Shown: positions 17,652-24,900, counted from the stretch's first letter. The stretch is 64,000 bases of DNA from Kitasatospora fiedleri (GCF_948472415.1 NZ_OX419519.1:5022001-5086000); one strand, 5' to 3'. The notes: generated from the letters alone by a model not told the origin. Made by a program: numbers and translations.

Positions 17652-17669
17652 TGTCCACCATCGTGGACA
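17652..17669. promoter_or_regulatory. Candidate MarR operator
   Basis: TGTCCAC-catc-GTGGACA, a perfect 7-bp inverted repeat. It lies 28 bp upstream of the TACGGT -10 hexamer (17697-17702), overlapping where the -35 would be. That placement fits autorepression by the downstream MarR protein. Confidence 0.5.
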
Positions 17670-17696
17670 CCTGCTACCCCCGCCCGGCCCCGCGGG

Positions 17697-17702
17697 TACG
17701 GT
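17697..17702 (+). promoter_or_regulatory. -10 element of the MarR gene
   Basis: TACGGT followed by 6 nt and the GTG at 17709. The start is probably leaderless. Confidence 0.4.
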
Positions 17703-17708
17703 GGGGGC

Positions 17709-18248
17709 GTGCCCAAGCCCCTCGCCCTCGACTTCGACCCGATCGCCCGCGCCGACGAGCTCTGGACCCGCCGCTGGGGCAAGGTGCCGTCCATGGCGGC
17801 GATCACCTCGGTGATGCGCGCCCACCAGATCCTGCTCGGCCGGGTCGACGCCGTGGTCAAGCCCTACGGCCTCACCTTCGCCCGCTACGAGGCCCTGGTG
17901 CTGCTCACCTTCAGCCGCTCCGGCGAGCTCCCGCTCTCCAAGATCGGCGAGCGCCTGATGGTCCACCCCACCAGCGTCACCAACACCGTCGACCGCCTGG
18001 AGCGGGCCGGCCTGGTCACCCGCCGCCCCAACCCGCTCGACGGCCGCGGCGTCCTCGCCGCCATCACCGACCGCGGCCGCCGGGTCGTCGAGGAGGCCAC
18101 CCGCGAACTCGTCACCGTCGAGTTCGGCCTGGACGGCTACGACGCCGACGCCTGCCGCGAGGTGTTCGACCTGCTGCGCCCGCTGCGGATCGCCGCCGGC
18201 GACTTCGAGGCCCCGGCCGAGGAGGGGCCCGACCGGGACGGCGCGTAG
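17709..18248 (+). CDS. MarR-family transcriptional regulator
   Basis: 179 residues. The winged helix-turn-helix is clear: LTFARYEALVLLTFSRSGELPLSKIGERL, recognition helix MVHPTSVTNTVDRLERAGLV, wing TRRPNPLDGRGVLAAITDRG. The start is GTG (MPKPLALDFDPIARADELW), placed by the -10 hexamer 6 nt upstream; the open frame continues upstream without homology. It sits behind a perfect TGTCCAC/GTGGACA palindrome and is followed after 20 bp by a DUF3817 gene with its own -10 element. It may control itself, the DUF3817 gene and perhaps the divergent protease. Confidence 0.88.
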   Translation: MPKPLALDFDPIARADELWTRRWGKVPSMAAITSVMRAHQILLGRVDAVVKPYGLTFARYEALVLLTFSRSGELPLSKIGERLMVHPTSVTNTVDRLERAGLVTRRPNPLDGRGVLAAITDRGRRVVEEATRELVTVEFGLDGYDADACREVFDLLRPLRIAAGDFEAPAEEGPDRDGA

Positions 18249-18255
18249 GGGCGGT

Positions 18256-18261
18256 TACCCT
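18256..18261 (+). promoter_or_regulatory. -10 element of second DUF3817 gene
   Basis: TACCCT, 7 nt before the ATG at 18269, with no ribosome site between. The start is inferred to be leaderless. Confidence 0.4.
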
Positions 18262-18268
18262 CGACTGC

Positions 18269-18601
18269 ATGAAGCAGAGTGTGCTGACCCGCTACCGCGC
18301 CATGGCCTACGTCACCGGTGTGCTCCTGATCCTGCTCACCCTCGGGGTGATCGCCAAGTACGTCCTCGACATCTCGGGCGCGTCCGGCTTCACCACCGCG
18401 GTCGGAATCGCGCACGGCTGGCTCTACGTGGTCTACCTGGCGTTCGCCTTCGACCTGGGCACCAAGGCCAAGTGGCCGATGGGCAAGCTGCTCTGGACCC
18501 TGCTGGCCGGCACCGTCCCCACCGCCGTGTTCTTCGTCGAGCGCCGGGTCGTCCGCGAGGTCGCGCCGCTGGTCGCCGCACCGGAGCCGGTCGCCGCCTG
18601 A
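18269..18601 (+). CDS. DUF3817 small membrane protein (second copy)
   Basis: 110 residues, three predicted membrane helices (AYVTGVLLILLTLGVIAKYVL, GIAHGWLYVVYLAFAFDLG, LLWTLLAGTVPTAVFFVERRV). It is a paralogue of the gene at 15.2 kb, with which it shares the HGWLY-type core and PTxxFFxER end. The ATG at 18269 follows a TACCCT hexamer by 7 nt. A perfect hairpin terminator lies 25 nt after the stop, so transcription probably ends before icmA. The function is unknown. Confidence 0.85.
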   Translation: MKQSVLTRYRAMAYVTGVLLILLTLGVIAKYVLDISGASGFTTAVGIAHGWLYVVYLAFAFDLGTKAKWPMGKLLWTLLAGTVPTAVFFVERRVVREVAPLVAAPEPVAA

Positions 18602-18625
18602 CCGCGCCCGCACCAGCGCTCTGCC

Positions 18626-18656
18626 GGGGCGCCCCTTCCGCCGGAAGGGGCGCCCC
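18626..18656 (+). terminator. Terminator hairpin after second DUF3817 gene
   Basis: GGGGCGCCCCTTCC (18626-18639) pairs perfectly with GGAAGGGGCGCCCC (18643-18656) across a 3-nt loop. There is no U tract, as is usual in this GC range. Confidence 0.7.
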
Positions 18657-18686
18657 TCCGCGTGTCCGGGGCCGGCCGTCGACAGG

Positions 18687-18725
18687 TACTAGGACGTCCG
18701 AGTAAATTACTAGGACATCCAAGCA
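18687..18725. promoter_or_regulatory. Twin palindromic operators upstream of icmA
   Basis: Two copies of an 18-bp imperfect palindrome, TACTAGGACGTCCGAGTA (18687-18704) and TACTAGGACATCCAAGCA (18708-18725), 21 bp centre to centre, so on the same face of the helix. They lie 53-91 bp before the icmA ATG. The consensus is TACTnGGACRTCCnAGYA. The binding protein is unknown; none of the regulators in the window is adjacent in a way that identifies it. Confidence 0.6.
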
Positions 18726-18777
18726 GTTCTTCCGCCGCCCCCACCGGAGCGGCCGCACGGAGCGGGAGTCGGAGCCG

Positions 18778-20478
18778 ATGGACGCCGAGCAGATCGAGGC
18801 CGGACGGCAGCGCTGGCAGCAGCGGTACGACAGGGCGCGCAAGCGCGACGCGGACTTCACCACGCTGAGCGGCGAGGAGGTCGCCCCGGTCTACGGCCCG
18901 CCGCCCGGCCAGGAGGTCGAGGGCTTCGAGCGGATCGGCTGGCCCGGCGAGTACCCCTACACCCGCGGCCTGCACCCCACCGGCTACCGCGGCCGGGCCT
19001 GGACCATCCGCCAGTTCGCCGGCTTCGGCAACGCCGAGCAGACCAACGAGCGCTACCGGATGATCCTCGACTCCGGCGGCGGCGGCCTCTCCGTCGCCTT
19101 CGACATGCCGACCCTGATGGGCTACGACTCCGACGACGCCCGCTCGCTCGGCGAGGTCGGCCACTGCGGCGTCGCCATCGACTCCGCCGCCGACATGGAG
19201 GTGCTGTTCCGCGGCATCCCGCTCGGCGAGGTCACCACCTCGATGACCATCAGCGGCCCCGCCGTCCCGGTCTTCTGCATGTACCTGGTCGCCGCCGAGC
19301 GCCAGGGCGTCGACCCCGCCGTCCTCAACGGCACCCTGCAGACCGATATCTTCAAGGAGTACATCGCGCAGAAGGAGTGGCTCTTCGCCCCCGAGCCCCA
19401 CCTGCGCCTGATCGGCGACCTGATGGAGCACTGCGCGGCCGGCATCCCCGCCTACAAGCCGCTCTCCGTCTCCGGCTACCACATCCGCGAGGCCGGGGCC
19501 ACGGCCGCCCAGGAGCTCGCCTACACCCTCGCCGACGGCCTCGCCTACGTCGAGCTCGGCCTCTCCCGCGGCCTCGACGTGGACGTCTTCGCCCCCGGCC
19601 TGTCCTTCTTCTTCGACGCCCACCTCGACTTCTTCGAGGAGATCGCCAAGTTCCGCGCCGCCCGCCGGATCTGGGCCCGCTGGATGCGCGACCACTTCGG
19701 CGCGAAGACCGACAAGGCGCAGTGGCTGCGCTTCCACACCCAGACCGCCGGCGTCTCGCTCACCGCCCAGCAGCCCTACAACAACGTGGTCCGCACCGCC
19801 GTCGAGGCGCTCTCCGCCGTCCTCGGCGGCACCAACTCGCTGCACACCAACGCCCTCGACGAGACGCTCGCCCTCCCCAGCGAGCAGGCCGCCGAGATCG
19901 CCCTGCGCACCCAGCAGGTGATCATGGAGGAGACCGGCGTCACCAACGTCGCCGACCCGCTCGGCGGCTCCTGGTACGTCGAGGCGCTCACCGACCGGAT
20001 CGAGCGGCAGGCCGAGGCGATCTTCCAGCAGATCCTGGACAAGGGCGGCCTCGGCAGGGAGGGCGCCGAGCACCCGATCGGCCCGATGACCTCCGGCATC
20101 CTGCGCGGCATCGAGGAGGGCTGGTTCACCGGCGAGATCGCCGAGGCCGCCTTCCGCTACCAGCAGGGCGTCGAGAAGGGCGACAAGCGGGTGGTCGGCG
20201 TCAACTGCCACCCCCGCAGCGTCACCCCCGAGCTGGAGATCCTCCGGGTCAGCCACGAGGTCGAACGCGAGCAGGTCCGCGCCCTGCGCGAGCGCAAGGC
20301 GCGGCGCGACGAGGACGCCGTCCGGGCCGGCCTCGACGCGATGCTGGCCGCCGCCCGCTCCGGCGCCAACATGATCGAGCCGATGCTCCGGGCCGTCCGC
20401 GCCGAGGCCACCCTCGGCGAGATCTGCCACGCCCTGCGCGAGGAGTGGGGCACCTACCAGGAGAACGCCAGCTTCTAG
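18778..20478 (+). CDS. icmA: Isobutyryl-CoA mutase large subunit IcmA
   Basis: Adenosylcobalamin-dependent acyl-CoA mutase TIM-barrel subunit interconverting isobutyryl- and n-butyryl-CoA, linking valine catabolism and fatty acids to polyketide precursors. 566 residues with no C-terminal B12-binding domain, the IcmA layout (IcmB carries B12 and is not in the window). Phe80 (RQFAGFGNAEQTN) and Gln198 (EYIAQKEW) are the residues reported to separate IcmA from methylmalonyl-CoA mutase, which has Tyr and Arg there. Other blocks are VAFDMPTLMGYDSDD and TAQQPYNNVVRTAVEAL. The start is the ATG at 18778. Upstream lie two palindromic sites suggesting ligand-controlled expression. Confidence 0.92.
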   Translation: MDAEQIEAGRQRWQQRYDRARKRDADFTTLSGEEVAPVYGPPPGQEVEGFERIGWPGEYPYTRGLHPTGYRGRAWTIRQFAGFGNAEQTNERYRMILDSGGGGLSVAFDMPTLMGYDSDDARSLGEVGHCGVAIDSAADMEVLFRGIPLGEVTTSMTISGPAVPVFCMYLVAAERQGVDPAVLNGTLQTDIFKEYIAQKEWLFAPEPHLRLIGDLMEHCAAGIPAYKPLSVSGYHIREAGATAAQELAYTLADGLAYVELGLSRGLDVDVFAPGLSFFFDAHLDFFEEIAKFRAARRIWARWMRDHFGAKTDKAQWLRFHTQTAGVSLTAQQPYNNVVRTAVEALSAVLGGTNSLHTNALDETLALPSEQAAEIALRTQQVIMEETGVTNVADPLGGSWYVEALTDRIERQAEAIFQQILDKGGLGREGAEHPIGPMTSGILRGIEEGWFTGEIAEAAFRYQQGVEKGDKRVVGVNCHPRSVTPELEILRVSHEVEREQVRALRERKARRDEDAVRAGLDAMLAAARSGANMIEPMLRAVRAEATLGEICHALREEWGTYQENASF

Positions 20479-20507
20479 CCGGCCGGTCGACGGACCTACC
20501 GGCCGGC
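20478..20507 (+). terminator. Hairpin at icmA stop
   Basis: GCCGGCCGGT (20478-20487) and ACCGGCCGGC (20498-20507) form a 10-bp stem that starts on the last base of the TAG codon. Confidence 0.5.
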
Positions 20508-20573
20508 CGACCGACCGCCCCGGGCCCCGTCCGTGCGCCCCCCTATCCTGGCCCGGGGAAAGGGGAGTGACGG

Positions 20574-21464
20574 ATGACCGGGGGAGCGCGGCTCGCCGAG
20601 CGGTTCGAGGAGCACCGGCCCAGGCTGCGGGCGGTGGCGTACCGGATGCTCGGGTCACTGGGCGAGGCCGACGACGTGGTGCAGGAGACCTGGCTGCGGC
20701 TGGACCGGCACGCCGAGGAGGTGGAGAACCTGGGCGGCTGGCTGACCACCGTCGCCTCCCGGGTCTGCCTGAACGAGCTGCGCGGCCGGGAGCGGCGGCG
20801 CGAGGAGGAACTGGACACCTCGGTGCCGGACCCGGTGCTGGCCGCGCCGGAGCGGGACGACCCGGAGGCGGTCGCGCTGCTGGGCGACCGGGTGGGGATC
20901 GCGCTCCAGGTGGTGCTGGGCACGCTGGGCCCGGCCGAGCGGCTCGGGTTCGTGCTGCACGACCTGTTCGCGGTGCCGTTCGAGGAGATCGCGCCGCTGC
21001 TGGACAAGTCCCCGGCGGCGGTGCGGCAGGCGGTCGGCCGGGCCCGCCGGCGGGTGCGCGAGGGCGCCCCGGAGCCGGACCGCGACCCGGCGGCCCAGCG
21101 GGCCGCGGTGGAGGCGTTCCGGGCGGCGTCCCGGGACGGCGACTTCGAGGCCCTGGTGGCGGTGCTGGCCCCGGACGCGGTGCTGCGGGCGGACGGCGGC
21201 ACCGCGCTGGCGGCGCTCAGCAAGGTGCTCCGCGGCAACCGGGCGATCGCGTCCTCGGCGCAGGGCTTCCGGCACCTGCTGCCGTTCGGCCGCCCGGTGC
21301 TGGTGAACGGCGCCTACGGGGTGCTGACGGTGGTGGACGGCGCGCCGGTCTCGGTGATGGCGTTCACCGTGGTGGACGGCCTGGTCGCGCGGATCGACGT
21401 GCTGGCCGACCCGGAGCGGCTGGCGGCGCTGGACCTGACCGGCCTGGACGGCCTCGACGACTGA
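20574..21464 (+). CDS. ECF sigma factor with SnoaL-like C-terminal domain (ECF41/SigJ-like)
   Basis: 296 residues. Sigma2 (RLRAVAYRMLGSLGEADDVVQETWLRL) and sigma4 (LGPAERLGFVLHDLFAVPFEEIAPLLDKSPAAVRQAVGRARRRV, in two parts) are clear. A C-terminal extension of about 120 residues resembles the SnoaL/NTF2-like domain of the ECF41 group, which tunes activity without an anti-sigma gene. The extension has RADGGTA and DPERL where ECF41 proteins have DGGGK and NPDKL, so those motifs are only partly conserved. A TATCCT hexamer (20544-20549) precedes the ATG, which has a GAAAGGGGAG site. It converges with the TetR gene, 7 bp between stops. Confidence 0.88.
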   Translation: MTGGARLAERFEEHRPRLRAVAYRMLGSLGEADDVVQETWLRLDRHAEEVENLGGWLTTVASRVCLNELRGRERRREEELDTSVPDPVLAAPERDDPEAVALLGDRVGIALQVVLGTLGPAERLGFVLHDLFAVPFEEIAPLLDKSPAAVRQAVGRARRRVREGAPEPDRDPAAQRAAVEAFRAASRDGDFEALVAVLAPDAVLRADGGTALAALSKVLRGNRAIASSAQGFRHLLPFGRPVLVNGAYGVLTVVDGAPVSVMAFTVVDGLVARIDVLADPERLAALDLTGLDGLDD

Positions 21465-21471
21465 GCGCGGG

Positions 21472-22167
21472 TCAGCGCAGCAGCCCCGGGAAGGGGCCCA
21501 GCAGCAGGGTGGTGAAGCGGCGGATCCAGTCCGGGGTGACGGGTTCGCCGCTCACCAGCAGCCGGTGCTCGACGGTGCCGGCGATGGTGTCGAAGATGAT
21601 GTCGATCTCCTCGTCGGCGGCGGCCCGGTCCCGGTCCGGGTCCATCTCGCCGCGCGCCTGGGCGTTGGCCCGGCCGAGTTCGACCAGGACCTTCTGCGGC
21701 TGGACGATCCGCTCCCGAATCCGCCGGCGCAGCTGCGGGTCGCGGGAGCCCTCGGCGAACAGGGCGAGCAGCGCGGCCTGGGTCTCGGGGAGGCTGAGCA
21801 GCTCGGCGAAGCGGGCGACCACGGCCTCGATGTCGGCCTGGAGGCTGCCGCGGTCGGCGCACTCCAGCTGGTCGAAGAGGCTGGCGATGGCGTCGACGAC
21901 GAGTTCGCTCTTGGACGGCCAGCGCCGGTAGAGGGTGGTCTTGGCGACGCCGGCCCGCAGGGCGACGTCGCCCATGGTGAGCCCGCCCCAGCCGAGTTCG
22001 GCGAGCGCCTCGCGGGTGGCGTCGAGGATGGCCTGGTCGGCGGCGGCGCTGCGGGGGCGGCCCTTGCCGCGGGCGGGCGGGGCGCCGGGCGGGGCGTCCT
22101 CGACGGGTGCGGCGTCCTGGGCGGGCGGGTCCTGGTGCTCGGCGGGCTGCCGGGTGGTGGGGGCCAC
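21472..22167 (-). CDS. TetR-family transcriptional regulator
   Basis: 231 residues. About 38 disordered Pro/Ala-rich residues and a basic GKGRPRS stretch precede a standard TetR DNA-binding domain (ILDATREALAELGWGGLTMGDVALRAGVAKTTLYRRWPSKSELV in outline). A helical ligand domain ends in a TetR_C-like DWIRRFTTLLLGPF. The GTG start follows AGGAGG. A TTACT-caga-AGTAA inverted repeat 18 bp upstream is the likely autoregulatory site. The usual TetR target, an adjacent efflux or redox gene, is missing; its divergent neighbour is the thioredoxin-TPR gene, 336 bp away. Confidence 0.88.
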   Translation of the reverse strand: MAPTTRQPAEHQDPPAQDAAPVEDAPPGAPPARGKGRPRSAAADQAILDATREALAELGWGGLTMGDVALRAGVAKTTLYRRWPSKSELVVDAIASLFDQLECADRGSLQADIEAVVARFAELLSLPETQAALLALFAEGSRDPQLRRRIRERIVQPQKVLVELGRANAQARGEMDPDRDRAAADEEIDIIFDTIAGTVEHRLLVSGEPVTPDWIRRFTTLLLGPFPGLLR

Positions 22168-22184
22168 CGCGCCTCCTGGCTTGT

Positions 22185-22198
22185 TTACTCAGAAGTAA
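22185..22198. promoter_or_regulatory. Candidate TetR operator
   Basis: TTACT-caga-AGTAA, perfect 5-bp arms, 18 bp upstream of the TetR start codon and overlapping the region where its promoter must lie. Confidence 0.4.
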
Positions 22199-22383
22199 CT
22201 TGTTGCTCCCACGGTAGCGACATGCCGCGTCGACCGGCACCCGCCCCGGACCGGAAAGTGGGACAGCTCACGCTCCGGGAGGGGGCGGGGGGCTTGCGGG
22301 GGGAGCCCGGGGGGCAGATACGCTACGACCAGTAGCGAAAGAGCGACGACCATCGCGCCCCGCCCCGGGATCGGGCGGGCGCC

Positions 22384-22455
22384 CGACGCGGGTGGGGACC
22401 CGCGTCGAACGGTTCGGGTCCCGCCGGGGAGGCGGGCGGCCCGCTCCGGGTTTTT
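22384..22455 (+). promoter_or_regulatory. Structured leader of the thioredoxin-like gene
   Basis: CGACGCGGGT (22384-22393) pairs perfectly with ACCCGCGTCG (22398-22407) over a GGGG loop. CCCGCC/GGCGGG (22420-22425/22431-22436) forms a second stem, and a GC-rich run ends in TTTTT about 50 nt before the ATG. It may be an attenuator or a terminator of upstream transcription. No known riboswitch class is recognised. Confidence 0.4.
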
Positions 22456-22503
22456 CCGGGTGGATGGCACCCGGCACCGGCTCCGACGGGGGAGGATAGA
22501 GCC

Positions 22504-23484
22504 ATGCAGTCACGGAATTCGCGTCTCAACAGCTCCGCCCTCCGCGGTGCGGTGGACCTCGCCGCGGTGAAGGCGGCCGGAGAGGCCGCCCAGAAGGCGG
22601 AGCAGACCCGGGCCGAGCGGGCCCGGCAGGCAGCGGCGGGCGACGGCCCGGCGCTCGCGGACTACCCCCTGGTCCTGGACGTCACCGAGGAGACCTTCGA
22701 GTCCGAGGTGGTCCAGCGCTCGGCCGAGGTCCCGGTGGTGGTGGACTTCTGGGCCGAGTGGTGCGGCCCGTGCAAGCAGCTCAGCCCGGTGCTGGAGCGC
22801 CTCGCCGAGGAGTACGCCGGCCGGATCGTGCTCGCCAAGATCGACGTGGACGCCAACCCGGAGATTGCCCAGCAGTTCGGGATCCAGGGCATCCCGGCCG
22901 TGATGGCGGTGGTGGCGGGCCAGCTGGTGCCGCTGTTCCAGGGCGCCGAGAACGAGGCGAACGTCCGCAAGATCCTGGACCAGCTGATCGCGGTGGCCGA
23001 GCAGCGCTTCGGCATCGTCGGCGGGGCCGCCGGCGGCGGCGAGGACGCGGCGGCCGAGCCCCGGGTGCCGGCCGACCCGGCGCTGGAGGCCGCGCACGAC
23101 GCGCTGGACCGGGGCGACCTGGCGGGCGCGGTGCGGGCGTACCAGAACGTGCTGAGCGACCGGCCCGGGCACGTCGAGGCCAAGCTGGGCCTGGCCCAGG
23201 CCCAGCTGCTGCAGCGGGTGGAGCAGCTCGACCCGCAGCAGGTGCGCGCCGACGCGGCGGCCGATCCGAAGGACGTACCGGCCCAGCTGCGGGCCGCGGA
23301 CCTGGACCTGGTCGGCGGACACGTGGAGGACGCCTTCGGACGCCTGGTCGACACCGTCGCCCGGACGTTCGGCGAGGACCGGGACGCGGCGCGGCTGCGG
23401 CTGCTGGAGCTGTTCGAGGTGATCGGTTCGGAGGACCCGCGCACCGTGGCGGCCCGCCAGGCGCTGGCCCGGGTGCTGTTCTGA
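22504..23484 (+). CDS. Thioredoxin-TPR protein (CnoX/YbbN-like)
   Basis: 326 residues. A charged Ala-rich N-terminal helix (about 1-50) precedes a thioredoxin domain with an intact WCGPC active site (Cys87 and Cys90) and cis-Pro in GIQGIPAVMAV. After a flexible Gly/Ala linker near residue 180, a helical C-terminal part (LEAAHDALDRGDLAGAVRAYQNVL) has the degenerate TPR pattern of CnoX/YbbN chaperone-type redoxins. It is likely cytoplasmic and protects or holds client proteins under oxidative stress (family inference). The ATG has a GGGGGAGGA site. A 19-bp perfect hairpin follows 160 nt after the stop. Confidence 0.88.
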   Translation: MQSRNSRLNSSALRGAVDLAAVKAAGEAAQKAEQTRAERARQAAAGDGPALADYPLVLDVTEETFESEVVQRSAEVPVVVDFWAEWCGPCKQLSPVLERLAEEYAGRIVLAKIDVDANPEIAQQFGIQGIPAVMAVVAGQLVPLFQGAENEANVRKILDQLIAVAEQRFGIVGGAAGGGEDAAAEPRVPADPALEAAHDALDRGDLAGAVRAYQNVLSDRPGHVEAKLGLAQAQLLQRVEQLDPQQVRADAAADPKDVPAQLRAADLDLVGGHVEDAFGRLVDTVARTFGEDRDAARLRLLELFEVIGSEDPRTVAARQALARVLF

Positions 23485-23644
23485 CGGACCGCCCGGGCGG
23501 CCCGTCCGGGCGGTGACCGAGCGGTCCGGACGGGGCACCCGAGAGCCTCCCGGCGGCACCGGGTGACACCTCGGGTGACCTGCGGTGTCGTCGGCGATTT
23601 GACGACTTTCGGGTGGAGTCCGGCCAGGTTTACCAAATCTTGAT

Positions 23645-23687
23645 AACACCCCGCCGCGGTCACGACTCGTGACCGCGGCGGGGTGTT
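23645..23687 (+). terminator. Strong 19-bp hairpin terminator
   Basis: AACACCCCGCCGCGGTCAC (23645-23663) pairs perfectly with 23669-23687 across the loop GACTC, followed by T. It is placed to end transcription from the thioredoxin-like gene. Confidence 0.75.
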
Positions 23688-23849
23688 TCGGCAGTGTTTC
23701 GGCGGTTTGACATCGGACGCACACGCGATTTCGGTCACACTCCGTTGCGGAGCCTTCGATTCCATGATCGACCCCGTTCACTGTTGGATTACCCGTCAGT
23801 AACGGACCTCTTGTGCTCCGCCCCGGTTTGGACAACGATCGGCGACGCC

Positions 23850-23956
23850 CGGTCCCTCGGCGACGAGGGGTCCCCACCGGGTGAGGGCAGGGGGGTAACC
23901 GCAGATCCCACGCGGCGGTTCCTGGCCTCGAAACGGCCGCGCGGCCCGCGCGGCCG
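23850..23956 (+). promoter_or_regulatory. Hairpin-rich leader upstream of DUF6230 gene
   Basis: Three potential stems: CCCTCG-GCGA-CGAGGG (23854-23869, a GNRA tetraloop), AACCGC with GCGGTT near 23897-23920, and CGGCCGCGCG-gcc-CGCGCGGCCG (23934-23956, perfect 10 bp). They lie 155-260 nt before the start codon. Whether they are transcribed is not known. No known riboswitch consensus is recognised. Confidence 0.4.
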
Positions 23957-24110
23957 CCTGGTTGTCGCTCGGGGGTGATCGCCGGCGCCGTCCCCACGGC
24001 AGCAGGCGCTCTCCGCTACCGAGGACGTAGCTCTCTCCCATCCCGGGCCGGACCACGTGCGGGACGCACCGGAACGACCGGAGATGTACGTCCTAGAAGG
24101 AGGACCACGC

Positions 24111-24758
24111 ATGTCCCAGTCCTACGGCAAGACCCGCTGGAAGCGCTTCGCCCTGGTGATGGTGCCCAGCATCGCGGCCACCGCCGCGATCGGCGTCTCG
24201 CTGGCCAACTCCGCCCTCGCGGCCTCGTTCTCGGTCTCCGGCCAGCAGTTCAAGGTCACCGTCGACGACCTGCAGGGCGAGGGTTTCTCCCAGTTCGGCG
24301 GCGTGGACGTCGAGAAGAACGGCACCCCGCACCCGGTCGCGGTCTCCGCCTTCGACCACGCGACGCTGAAGAACCTGTGCCAGTCGGTCGTCACCGACCT
24401 CGGCCCGCTCGGCAAGTGGACCCTGGTCCTCAACGCCGGCCAGAGCGACGACAAGGCGAAGCAGGTCGACGCCCAGCAGCTGCTGATCGACCTCAACCAG
24501 CTGAACGCGGACGCCGAGTTCAAGAACATCAACATCGGCCAGGACGCCGGCACCCTCAAGGGCTCCGCCGTCAAGAAGCTCCAGGACGACGGCGGCACCC
24601 TGCCGACCGGCGCCCAGGGCTTCGCCCAGGCCGCCGACTCCGCGCACCTGCAGCACGTCCAGCAGACCGCGTGGGCCACCTCGGCCGGCACCTTCACGCT
24701 CAACGGCCTGAAGCTGAACATCAACAAGGGCTCCGGCGCGGGCGTCGAGTGCTACTAG
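24111..24758 (+). CDS. DUF6230 exported or membrane-anchored protein
   Basis: 215 residues. A basic N-terminus (MSQSYGKTRWKRF) is followed by a hydrophobic segment ALVMVPSIAATAAIGVSLANSALA ending in an AxA-like site, so it is exported by Sec or anchored. The remaining 180 or so residues are predicted beta-rich (FSVSGQQFKVTVDDLQGEGFSQFGG), with two Cys (NLCQSV and the C-terminal VECY) that could form a disulfide. The start has an ideal AAGGAGG site; an upstream in-frame ATG does not. It is first of a three-gene group with DUF6114 and a linker-rich exported protein. No function is known. Confidence 0.85.
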   Translation: MSQSYGKTRWKRFALVMVPSIAATAAIGVSLANSALAASFSVSGQQFKVTVDDLQGEGFSQFGGVDVEKNGTPHPVAVSAFDHATLKNLCQSVVTDLGPLGKWTLVLNAGQSDDKAKQVDAQQLLIDLNQLNADAEFKNINIGQDAGTLKGSAVKKLQDDGGTLPTGAQGFAQAADSAHLQHVQQTAWATSAGTFTLNGLKLNINKGSGAGVECY

Positions 24759-24801
24759 TCCGCCCCTGAGGGCCCGCCCGCCGGGCCCGACGGCGGACCA
24801 C

Positions 24802-24838
24802 CGGTGCGAGGGGGCGGCCGCGCCGCCCCCTCGCACCG
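24802..24838 (+). terminator. Hairpin between DUF6230 and DUF6114 genes
   Basis: A 17-bp perfect stem with a 3-nt loop (arms 24802-24818 and 24822-24838), 44 nt after the DUF6230 stop. It is probably a partial terminator, giving more DUF6230 message than downstream message. Confidence 0.6.
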
Positions 24839-24900
24839 CACCCCGGCGCACCCGGGACCATCCGTCTTCCCCCTCGGACCCACCATCGAGGAGTCGCACC

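Larger units (their letters stand above)
17248..17708. other. Divergent region between M4 protease and MarR
   Basis: 461 bp without a gene. The MarR-proximal third holds two inverted repeats (17623-17640 and 17652-17669) and a -10 element. The protease-proximal part holds no feature I can assign beyond its ribosome site. Confidence 0.5.
22168..22503. other. Divergent region between TetR and thioredoxin-like genes
   Basis: 336 bp with no gene. The TetR side holds the TTACT/AGTAA repeat. The thioredoxin side holds consecutive hairpins followed by five T residues (see 22384-22455). Confidence 0.5.
23485..24110. other. Intergenic region before the DUF6230 gene
   Basis: 626 bp without a gene. 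It contains a strong terminator (23645-23687), a TTGACA hexamer at 23707-23712 that could be a -35 (I find no matching -10 at normal spacing), and a hairpin-rich stretch from about 23850 to 23960 that probably lies in the DUF6230 leader. Confidence 0.55.

Noticed and set aside
23850-24110. c-di-AMP (ydaO) riboswitch before the exported DUF6230 protein
   Set aside because: The leader is structured, but I could not match the conserved ydaO blocks.
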